A stretch of 64,000 nt of DNA from Halopiger djelfimassiliensis. Lineage in GTDB: Archaea > Halobacteriota > Halobacteria > Halobacteriales > Natrialbaceae. The position numbers were made by a program, and so were the translations under genes. Below the pieces are notes generated by a model that saw nothing but the letters and a program-made list of their open reading frames with translations, did not search any database and was not told the DNA's origin. The stretch lies in assembly GCF_000455365.1 (NCBI RefSeq), contig NZ_HG315687.1, positions 1 to 64,000 of the forward strand. The letters are read 5' to 3'. How positions within the stretch are numbered: position 1 is the first letter of the stretch; each line of letters opens with the position of its first letter. This document shows positions 27,632-35,800 of this stretch, piece by piece.

Positions 27632-28435
27632 ATGGGTGAGACGGCGATCCATCGCGCACTCGAGTGTGTCGACGCCGAACGCGACGCGGTCGCGGAACGC
27701 GAGGCCGGGTTCGAGGCGTTCGTACAGCGCGTTCGGGACGTCCCGACGGAAGCGGCCGCGCCCGTCGGAAGCCAGTCGGCGACGCAGGTCGCCTCGACGC
27801 CGGCACAGAACGTCGTCTCGGTCCCGAATACCTCGCCGACCCCGACGCCGTCTGCGGACGGCTGTGAGACCGTTCGGCGGGCCTTCGCGGAAACGATACT
27901 CCCACACAGTGATGACGACGACAAATCGCTCGTCGAAACCATTGCGGCGGAACTGACCGAGGACATCGCCGTCGCGCTCGCATCGGACGCCCAGTGGACG
28001 CCGGCGCTCAAGGAGACCGTCCTCCAGAAGGCGACCGAGCGCCGACGGCAAGCCGACCTGCTGCAGGAGACCCTCGAGACCGAAACGCAAACGCTGGCGG
28101 ACGCGGCCGAGGAGATCGACGAGATCAGCGCGTGGCTCCAGACGACCGCCGAGGAGTCGCTGTTCGACTACGGGTTCGAGGAACTCCGGACGAAACACGA
28201 CCGCCTCGAGACGTTCCGAACGCGTCTGGAAACGCTGCTCGAGGAGCGACAGCGACAGTTTTCCGAGTCGACGAACCGGTACGGTCGGGGCGGGACATCG
28301 TATCGGACGCTGGTGTCGTACCTGTACACCGACGGAACCACGCAGTATCCGGTCCTCTCGACCGGCGTTCGGTTATACGAGATCTGTGGCTCCTGCCAGC
28401 GAACGGTTCGAACGCATCTCACGCGACGCGTCTAA
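27632..28435 (+). CDS. DUF7260-like coiled-coil protein
   Basis: This 267-residue protein (start MGETAIHRALECVDAERDAV) matches a haloarchaeal family I recall as DUF7260. Predicted helices dominate: a heptad-like stretch around residues 130-215 (LLQETLETETQTLADAAEEIDEI and later RLETFRTRLETLLEERQ, split here by a short gap) suggests a long coiled coil. The middle has a Pro/Thr linker. The C-terminus has a pair of cysteines (ICGSCQRT). It is almost fused to the DUF7551 gene (1-bp gap), so the two products probably act together. Function unknown. Confidence 0.65.
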   Translation: MGETAIHRALECVDAERDAVAEREAGFEAFVQRVRDVPTEAAAPVGSQSATQVASTPAQNVVSVPNTSPTPTPSADGCETVRRAFAETILPHSDDDDKSLVETIAAELTEDIAVALASDAQWTPALKETVLQKATERRRQADLLQETLETETQTLADAAEEIDEISAWLQTTAEESLFDYGFEELRTKHDRLETFRTRLETLLEERQRQFSESTNRYGRGGTSYRTLVSYLYTDGTTQYPVLSTGVRLYEICGSCQRTVRTHLTRRV

Positions 28436-28453
28436 CACGGCGCGGGCGGCCAG

Positions 28454-28843
28454 TTATCCCGGTTCGGAGAGCCCGTTCGGGACGAGGTCGGCGAAGGAAA
28501 CCCGGTCGAGGATGCTGCCGATCTCGATCGGATTCGTCGGTTCTTCGACGTGGTCGTGGATCCGGTGCATACACTCGAGCAGACCGTCGACGGCTGCCTG
28601 CCGCGTCGAGACGCGGCCGATGGCTTCGGTGATCGCCCGATCGGCCAGCAGGTACCGGTATCGGAGTTCCCAGCAGTGACTGAGTCCCAGTCCCGGATGG
28701 CACCGATCGGGGGTTGTCCGGTCCGCGATCAACTCGAGCGGAGGGCAATTGCGACGGTACGAAAACCGCCCGTCACGGAGTTCAGCGGGTCCCCACCCCG
28801 GCGGGAGGGCCTCGCGGGGAATGGGGTGTTGATCGGTCGTCAT
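28454..28843 (-). CDS. Haloarchaeal hypothetical protein, convergent with DUF7260
   Basis: This 129-residue protein begins with HPIPREALPPGWGPAELRDG, has CHPGLGLSHCWELRYRYLL near residue 50 and a helical C-terminus (DGLLECMHRIHDHVEE). It resembles small proteins that I have seen annotated only as hypothetical. The frame runs on upstream for 190 codons, but only the segment from the ATG at 28843 has normal codon use. It faces the DUF7551/DUF7260 pair with an 18-bp gap and may belong to the same uncharacterised locus. Confidence 0.55.
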   Translation of the reverse strand: MTTDQHPIPREALPPGWGPAELRDGRFSYRRNCPPLELIADRTTPDRCHPGLGLSHCWELRYRYLLADRAITEAIGRVSTRQAAVDGLLECMHRIHDHVEEPTNPIEIGSILDRVSFADLVPNGLSEPG

Positions 28844-28993
28844 GTAGGTCGATATCGACGGTGACTCGGGTGTCGGTTCCGCTTGCGTACGCACCCCCCT
28901 ATGTAGGGACCCCCTACGGTCCCAGCGTGACGACCGGTTCCCATGTGCCGGCCGATCGTCCGACTTTTGTCTCCGCTCGCGCTCGTATTCGAC

Positions 28994-29323
28994 ATGGCCG
29001 ACTCCAGCGCGGATTTCGATCCCGAAAAGTTCGAGGACAAGTACGCCAACTACTTCCCGGAACTCCAGCAGGCGTACAAGAACGCGTTCAACCGGATGAA
29101 CGACCGGTACGACTCCGAACTCGTCCACGCGATCGACCAACAGGTGTTGAACGAGAGCGAACCGTTCTACGAGGGCGACGGCGAGTTCCGCGTCGAGCTG
29201 CCGGACGATCCGTACGATCGGCTCTCGGGCGTCCTCGTCGAGCAGGAGCGGTTCGAGTCGGTCCTCGAGACCCACGTCGAGGAGATCGAGGCGGAACTCC
29301 AGCGGGTCTTCGGGTTCGTCTGA
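28994..29323 (+). CDS. DUF5783-family protein
   Basis: This 109-residue acidic helical protein includes EKFEDKYANYFPELQQAYKNAF and QQVLNESEPFYEGDGEFRVEL, matching a haloarchaeal family I recall as DUF5783. The last 30 residues form a helix (VEEIEAELQRVFGFV). It begins with MADSS at an ATG that follows a region of mixed composition. Its role is unknown. It precedes nifU on the same strand with an 82-bp gap. Confidence 0.8.
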   Translation: MADSSADFDPEKFEDKYANYFPELQQAYKNAFNRMNDRYDSELVHAIDQQVLNESEPFYEGDGEFRVELPDDPYDRLSGVLVEQERFESVLETHVEEIEAELQRVFGFV

Positions 29324-29405
29324 GCCGGCGCTCGGTCCGCACCGCTGTCGGCAGGCGAACATGGAGGACGGAAGGTTTAGGGGGGCTGATACCCAAGGGT
29401 GCGCT

Positions 29406-29771
29406 ATGAGCACCGAGACCCAAAACGACGGGGACGACCTCGAAGACCGCGTCGCGAACTTCCTGCGACGGAACTTCCCGCAGATCCAGATGCACGGCGG
29501 CAGCGCAGCGATTCAGGACCTCGATCGCGAGACCGGTGAAGTCACCATCGCACTCGGTGGGGCCTGCAGCGGCTGTGGCATCTCCCCGATGACGATTCAG
29601 GCGATCAAGAGCCGGATGGTCAAGGAGATCCCCGAGATCGAGCAGGTCAACGCACACACCGGCATGGATGCCGGTGGCGACATGGGCGGCGGAATGAGTC
29701 CGTCCTTCCCCGGCGAAACCGTCGAGGACGACGACGGCGAAGCCGACGAAGGGCCGGAAGCACCGTTCTAG
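29406..29771 (+). CDS. nfuA: NifU-like Fe-S scaffold domain protein
   Basis: This 121-residue protein is a lone NifU C-terminal (Nfu) domain: VANFLRRNFPQIQMHGGSAAI near residue 15 and the CSGCGISPMTIQ motif near 52, whose CxxC holds a 4Fe-4S cluster between two subunits for delivery to clients. The tail is Gly/Met-rich, then acidic. In this window clients could be the ferredoxins at 7563 and 60732 or the Fe-S helicase. The start at 29406 gives the family N-terminus; the longer frame is not supported. Confidence 0.88.
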   Translation: MSTETQNDGDDLEDRVANFLRRNFPQIQMHGGSAAIQDLDRETGEVTIALGGACSGCGISPMTIQAIKSRMVKEIPEIEQVNAHTGMDAGGDMGGGMSPSFPGETVEDDDGEADEGPEAPF

Positions 29772-29853
29772 GTCGTCGCCGTCGCTTCGCTCCGACCGGT
29801 ATTCGAGTTTTCCTCGCGACAGCTATCCGATAGCGGCGAGTAGACGGACCCGA

Positions 29854-30753
29854 TCAGCGCAGCCCTCGACCCCGCTCCCACGTTCGAACGAGCGCCGTCA
29901 GCGTCCGGTTGATCGGGACCTCGAGTCCCAGTCGGTCGGCCTTGTCGACGACGTAGCCGTTGATGGCATCGATTTCCGTACGCCGGTCCGCCAGCACGTC
30001 CTGGTACATCGAGGACGTGTTCGTGGCCGTCTCCGCTGCGACCTGTGCTATCGCCTCGATCGCCGTCCGGTTCGAAAGGTCGATGTCGGTCCCGCGAGCG
30101 ACGCGAGCCGTCTCACGCGCCGCCGTACGAGCGATGTCGTTTGCCGGCGGCTCGAGGACGGCCCCGTTTTCGGTCGCCGTCAGGGCCGTCACCGCGTTGA
30201 TCCCGGCGTTGACCGCGAGCTTTTCCCACTGCCGGGAGGGCATATCGTCGGCGACGGTCGTCTCGAGTCCTGCCGCCGAGAACGCGTCCCCGACCCGGTC
30301 GGCGCGTTCCGACCGTCCGCCCGTCGGGGGACCGAGCACGATTTCGCCGGTCCCCGTACACTCGACGACGCCCGGATCCCGGCGGATCGCGCCGTAGGTC
30401 GCCGTCCCCGCGAGAACCGGCGCATCGAGACGCGCCGCGAGGCGTTCCTCGTTTCCCATCCCGTTTTGCAACGAGAGGATCGCGTCGAACGATCCCGTTT
30501 CCAGTGTGTCTGCCGCCGAATCGGTGTCGAAGGACTTGACCGTGACGACGACGAGGTCGGCCGCGAGGTTCCGGCCGTCGGTCGTCGCCTCCGGGGTGAC
30601 GCGGGCCTGGACTCGTCCCTCGACCCGAAGACCGGACCGGGAGATGGCGTCCGCGTGTGCCCGGCGTGCCACCAGCGTGACGTCGTGCTCGCGAGCGAGC
30701 ATCCCCCCGACGAGACTCCCGAGGCTGCCAGCACCGAAGACGACGACCTCCAT
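29854..30753 (-). CDS. panE: 2-dehydropantoate 2-reductase (ketopantoate reductase)
   Basis: This 299-residue PanE/ApbA-family oxidoreductase opens with the NADP-binding VFGAGSLGSLVGGML, has LSLQNGMGNEERL near residue 95 and a conserved lysine in KLAVNAGINAVTALT near 178. PanE reduces ketopantoate to pantoate in CoA synthesis, although archaea make pantoate by variants of this route and some homologues act on other 2-keto acids. No coenzyme A genes flank it. It is convergent with nothing and lies 47 bp from the DUF7130 gene upstream of it. Confidence 0.82.
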   Translation of the reverse strand: MEVVVFGAGSLGSLVGGMLAREHDVTLVARRAHADAISRSGLRVEGRVQARVTPEATTDGRNLAADLVVVTVKSFDTDSAADTLETGSFDAILSLQNGMGNEERLAARLDAPVLAGTATYGAIRRDPGVVECTGTGEIVLGPPTGGRSERADRVGDAFSAAGLETTVADDMPSRQWEKLAVNAGINAVTALTATENGAVLEPPANDIARTAARETARVARGTDIDLSNRTAIEAIAQVAAETATNTSSMYQDVLADRRTEIDAINGYVVDKADRLGLEVPINRTLTALVRTWERGRGLR

Positions 30754-30800
30754 ATAGCTCGCAGTGGGGGAAGCCCGCTAAAAACAGTTTTCGTCCGGCC

Positions 30801-31100
30801 TCAGTCCTCGGTCCAGTAGTAGAGGGATTCCCGCGTGGCACCACAGGACGGACAGCGGTCGGGAAGGTCCCGCTCGAGTGCCCCCAGTTCACCGCAGTCC
30901 AGACACCGCCACATGAGTTCGGCCTCGCCGAAGTTCTTGCCCGCCCGAACGTGGTGGACGCTCATCCCCTCGAGTCCCTCCCGGAAGGACACGTAGAAGC
31001 CGTCTTCGTCGATCCCGCGGACGTGCCCGATTTTCGTCCCGTCCTCGGTGTAGACGTCCGTTCCGAACCCGATCCGTGGGAGTTCTCGTTCCATCCCCAT
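30801..31100 (-). CDS. DUF7130 rubredoxin-like zinc-ribbon protein
   Basis: This roughly 99-residue protein has a PRC-barrel-like N-terminal half (GFGTDVYTEDGTKIGHVRGID) and a C-terminal zinc ribbon MWRCLDCGE / CPSCGATRE, ending YYWTED. The pair CxxC...CxxC is rubredoxin-like, though the spacing suits zinc better. A TATA (tttatc on the minus strand, 31125-31130) predicts a leaderless start at 31100, so I prefer that ATG over a GTG 15 bp upstream. A paralogue with the same ending lies at 32446; the two flank an alpha/beta hydrolase. Confidence 0.75.
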   Translation of the reverse strand: MGMERELPRIGFGTDVYTEDGTKIGHVRGIDEDGFYVSFREGLEGMSVHHVRAGKNFGEAELMWRCLDCGELGALERDLPDRCPSCGATRESLYYWTED

Positions 31101-31512
31101 GTGAATCGGTGACACCCGGAGGAAGATAAAGGGAGTCCCAGTGTTACTGCGGGTGAATTCGACGAGTTCGTGAGTGTTTCGAACCTCTGGACGCTCCGTC
31201 TATAAATTACATTGTGCGATATAAAATATCCCGGCGACGGGAAGCGATCGGCGGGTCGACGTGTACGGTATGACAGAATCACCCATGGTAATAGAAATCG
31301 ATATAATCCCGCAGTCCAGACGAATGGAGAGTGATCTCCGTGACCTCGTATTCGTCTGCTGTCGATTTCCTCGCCGAAACCCTCCGGTTCGGCTTCGAAC
31401 GACGCATCGATCGGCCTACTCCCGGAACAGGCCGCAGTAGAAACCGGCGGAGAGGTCGCCCCGCTTGTCCCGTATCGAGCCACGACGCCCCCGCGACGGA
31501 CGGCCATCGATC
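31101..31512. other. Intergenic region with AT-rich promoters and possible gene relics
   Basis: Tataaattac (31201-31210) and ataaaatatc (31221-31230) are TATA-like. Downstream, a 56-codon ORF at 31270 starts with an acidic hydrophobic stretch but turns Arg-rich, and another frame has a protein-like AVDFLAETLRFGF segment. The frames look like fragments of a decayed gene; I do not call either. Confidence 0.3.
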
Positions 31513-32418
31513 ATGACCGGAACCGGCGTTACCACGGTCGGCGACTGTCGAATCGCCTATCGGCGGGCGGGAACGGACGGACCGCCGATCGTATTGCTCC
31601 ACGGTGCCGGGATCGACGACGCGACGGTTTCCTGGCGACACACCATCGACGCGCTCTCCGACGAGTACCGGGTCTACGCACCCGACTGGCCGGAGTACGG
31701 GGAGAGTACGGGTTCGGTCGCGCACACGATCGACACGTACGTCGAGGTCCTCGACGGGTTCGTCGAGACGCTCCCACACGACCGCGTCTCGCTTGCCGGC
31801 ATCTCGATGGGCGGCGGCGCGGCTCTCGGATACGCGCTCGAGCGCCCCGAGCGTATCGCGTCACTGACGCTCGTCGACAGCTACGGACTGGGCGAGCGGC
31901 TTCCGAACGCGATCCCGTGGAAGCTCCTGACCCAGGTTCCCGGAGCCGCCGAGTTCGGAAAGGTCGCCTGTAGCATCACTCACGAAACCGTTCGGCTGGT
32001 TCTGGACAGGCTCGTCGCCGACGCCGGCGCGCTTCCCCAGCCGTTCATCGAAGACGTCAGAGGAAAGCTCATGACACCGGGATCGATGCAGGCGTTCAAG
32101 GCGTTCCAGCGGAACGAACTCTCGTTCGACGGGCAGGTGGCGACGAACTTCGTCGACGAACTCGAGTCGCTGTCGGTCCCGACGCTGCTCGTCCACGGCA
32201 AACAGGACCCGCTCGTCCCCCCGGAGTGGTCGGTACGGGCCGCGGATCGGATCCCGGACGCCGAACTGGATCTGATTGGAAACTGCGGTCACTGGGTCTC
32301 GCGGGAGCGACCGAACCGGTTCAACCGGCGGCTTCGGGAGTGGCTCCCCGACGAGCAACGCGTCACTGCCCGCCGGTATTCAAAGGGTCGGATGCCGGGC
32401 GTTACTCGCCGGCACTGA
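31513..32418 (+). CDS. Alpha/beta hydrolase
   Basis: This 301-residue enzyme has the serine-hydrolase layout: VLLHGAGID oxyanion region near residue 30, the nucleophile elbow SLAGISMGGGAAL near 97, VHGKQDPLVPP with the acid near 230, and the catalytic histidine in NCGHWVSRERP near 257. This class includes meta-cleavage hydrolases and general esterases. The C-terminal 25 residues are basic. The gene lies between two DUF7130 genes on the opposite strand. Confidence 0.8.
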   Translation: MTGTGVTTVGDCRIAYRRAGTDGPPIVLLHGAGIDDATVSWRHTIDALSDEYRVYAPDWPEYGESTGSVAHTIDTYVEVLDGFVETLPHDRVSLAGISMGGGAALGYALERPERIASLTLVDSYGLGERLPNAIPWKLLTQVPGAAEFGKVACSITHETVRLVLDRLVADAGALPQPFIEDVRGKLMTPGSMQAFKAFQRNELSFDGQVATNFVDELESLSVPTLLVHGKQDPLVPPEWSVRAADRIPDAELDLIGNCGHWVSRERPNRFNRRLREWLPDEQRVTARRYSKGRMPGVTRRH

Positions 32419-32445
32419 ACGCTCGACGACGGGCCGAGACGCGTC

Positions 32446-32784
32446 TCAGTCCTCGGTCCAGTACATCAGATCCTCCCGTTGGGTACCGCAGTTCGGACAC
32501 GTCTCCGGAAGTCCGGCATCGATATCGCCCATCTCGCCACACTCCATACAGCGCCACATCAGGTGTGCTTCGCCGAACTCGTGGCCCGAACGGGCGTGCT
32601 CGACGCTCATCGCCTCGGCCCCCTCGCGGGTCGTGACGAAAAACCCACTGCGCTCGAACCCCCGAACCCGGCCGATTTCGGTTCCGTCCTCGTCGTAAAC
32701 CCGCTGGCCGAGACCCACGTCGTGGACCGCTTCGACGGCCTCCGATTCGCCCTCTCTCGACGGTGTTTCCCCGGTTTCAACCAT
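32446..32784 (-). CDS. DUF7130 rubredoxin-like zinc-ribbon protein, second copy
   Basis: This 112-residue protein matches the gene at 30801 in order and motif: RVYDEDGTEIGRVRGF, then a variable strand, then MWRCMECGE, CPNCGTQRE and the ending YWTED. It has an extra 15-20 residue acidic N-terminus. TATA (ctttat on the minus strand, about 32811-32816) predicts a leaderless start at the ATG at 32784. Two near copies within 2 kb around a hydrolase suggest a local duplication. Confidence 0.75.
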   Translation of the reverse strand: MVETGETPSREGESEAVEAVHDVGLGQRVYDEDGTEIGRVRGFERSGFFVTTREGAEAMSVEHARSGHEFGEAHLMWRCMECGEMGDIDAGLPETCPNCGTQREDLMYWTED

Positions 32785-32877
32785 ACGCTCTCTCCGCCGC
32801 TGAGACGGATAAAGACACAGCGCGCATTGTTCGAGGGAGTCGCTTCGGGACGGCGAGTCGATCACCCCCGACGTCGG

Positions 32878-35800
32878 TTACATGAAGTCCTCGATACCCG
32901 ACTGTTTGTTCTTGTCGTTCTCGAAGATGCTCTCGAGGGATCGTTCGAGCACCTCGAGCCGCTGTTTCGTGTAATCCCGGCAGTCGTACTCCTCGGCGAC
33001 CTGAATGGCCGTCTGCATGTACTTGTTGACAGAGCCCTCGTGGACGGTGAGGTTGACCCGGCCACCACATTCCCGACAGTCCCCGGTCAGGGGCATCCGG
33101 CGGAACTTCTCGCCGCAGTCGAGACACCGGGTTTCCTGCCGGGAAAACGCCCGGAGGTTCCCGATGAGGTCCGGCAGGAAGTGATACTCGATGACCCGCT
33201 CCGCGACGTCGGTTTCGTCGACGGCCTCGAGTTTGCGCGAAAGCTCGAGTTGCGCGTCCATCTTCTCCATCATCGATCCCAGCGTCTTGTACGCCGAGAG
33301 GTCGGGACCCATCGCGATGTCGCTCGTATCGTGGGTGTGCTCGAAGCCGGTGTATTCGCCGTCGGTGCCGAGCGTCTCCTCGGCGATCCGGATGTCGACC
33401 TCGCCGGGATCGGCCTGCTCGCGGGTGGCGAGGTAGAACTCGCGTGGGTACTGGGAGACGATGTCCATGTTGTGGGCCTCGTCGTCGATCTCGGAGGGAT
33501 CGATGCGGGAGGACATGACCAGGGGCGCGTCCATCTTACCACCCCTCTTGTCCGGAAGGAACGATTTACTAAAGTTGAGAAGTCCGTCGAGTAACAGCAT
33601 CACACAGTCCTCGTCACCGTCGCACTGACCGACGAATACGTCGTTGGCAACGAGCGTGTTCGTCCCCTCGACAGTGAGACAGTACGTATAGTCGATATCG
33701 CTTTCGACGATCTCGACTGACGTGACTTCGTCGAGCCAGACATCTCCACCGTCGGCAAAGAGACGCTGCGAGCGCAGTTCCGTCGACGCGAGAACGTCGT
33801 CGATCGTCTCCTGTTTTCGCTCGAGGTGGAATCCGACGTGTTCGGCGAACCGCGCGGCGTTTTCGGATGTGATCTTGAGGACGTGTGTTTCGAATTCCGG
33901 GATTGGTTCTTCGTCTCCGTAGAATTCGGAAATAGCTCCGGTAGATGGCTGTCGCGTTTCCCGATACGTCTTCGCGGCGACCCCGAACCGTTTCAGCGCG
34001 GCAACGAGATCGTTCGCGAGTTCGTCGCTGATCGGATGTGCTCGAATCTCGATACGATCACTCGAGGCGCTTCCGTCGCCGCTGAAATACGCGGCTAAGA
34101 ATGCACGTAAGTGGGACCGAGGGCTATCGAAGAGATACTGGGGGATGCGTTTCGTCTCCGCAGTCGAGCCGAGGTCGAGTACGTCGGCGAACAGCGTCGA
34201 GACAAGCCGGCTCGAAACGGTTATCTTCCACTCGTTTTCTTCGAACGCCTCGATCGACAGGGCATCCCGGAACGCGTCGACGATCTCTTCTCTGGCCGCT
34301 TCGTCCGGTGTACAGATAGTCGTCTGGTAGAACGAGCCGTCCTCGCGACGAGTGAACCCTTCCGCAGCGTAGTACCCGAGTAGCGTCGCGATCGATTCGT
34401 CGATTTCGAAGCGGCGGCGAACGCTCGCGGTGTCGCGTTTCACGCCCAGTGTCACGTCGTCGGGGACACGCTCAAGGAGTTCGTCGCGGTCGAACAGCGA
34501 GAGAAGCGGACCGACCGGGACGCTGTCGCGATTGACCCAGTTATAGACTGTCGACTGAGAGAGATCGAGGCGTTCGGCAACTGGTTTGAGATACGCCCTT
34601 TCCGCCGTCGCGTCGTCGAGAAGGCTTTTGATTCGATCGGAGCCGAGGTCTCGAACCACGAGCGATTCATTGGGAATCGCGTCTGCGTCGATAAACGCAT
34701 CCAGTAGGTCGATCGTTTGCGACGTTCCCTCGACGTCGATCGACTTGGGAGTGGGAAGTTCGTCACCGGTCGAGAGCGTACGGGCATCGATCGATTCGAG
34801 CCCAGACGGGGTCCATCTGTGGAACGTGTGATCAGGGGTTACGGTCAGGGCTCGCCCGCTCCGAGTTTCGACGCGAACGAGATGATCGGGTGCAGGGTGT
34901 TTCGAGATCGACTCCACCGGACGCTCGACGGTCGTTCCGTCCGACGTTACCGATGGGGTGGAGAGACCGTCGACCTCCTGAACGAGCGTCCCGACATCGT
35001 CTTCGGTCGGGTCCGTCAACCGATCTTCGACGAGCCGTTCGATCGGTTCGTAGACTCGGCTGCCGTTCTCGTCCTGATACCAGATCTTCGTCTCGGGATG
35101 GAAACAGTTCCGTCGCTTTGCGGCGTGGAAGTACGGGTGGGCGTACCCAACTGCCGCGCTCGTAAATCCGACGACCCGACCAACCGTCGCCGCGCTCGTG
35201 TGCGGTGCCATCCCAAACACCAGTTCACCGACCAGATCCTGTCGGTCCTCGAGTTCGTAGAACGGTTCGAGCCCGTAGTACTGTTCCAGCAGATCGTCGA
35301 TGAAGTCCGCGGTCTGCATCATGTGCTCGGCCGCGCCGTCCGAGAGGACGATGTCCTGAACCTTGAGTTCGACCAGTTGGTCCTCGTGGGTCAGCGGCTC
35401 GCCGTGGATGTCCGTCTCGTAGCCAAGCGCCTGAAGCTGGCCGACGTCGACGTCGAGTTCGCTGGCCCGGACGGCCGTGACCGGCAGGTCGGTCATGTCG
35501 TAGCGGACGGTGCCGTCCTTGAACGCCGAGACGTCGTGTTTCGCCCGCAGAACCCCCTTCTCGATCGGTTCCGGGATCTTGTTCGTCGACGACAGCCCCT
35601 TGACGCCTTTGAGGATGTCGAAGGCGTTCTCGCGTTCGCCGACCGCCGACAGGGCGGATCGGAACTCGTCGTTGACGTCGATCTCGCGGGGTTCGACGCA
35701 GGTGGCCTCGATCTCACAGCGGTCACACTCCACGCGGCCGGCCTCGTCGGGTTCGACCCGCTGGTCGCAGTCGGGACACCGATAGTCCGGGACAGTCCGT

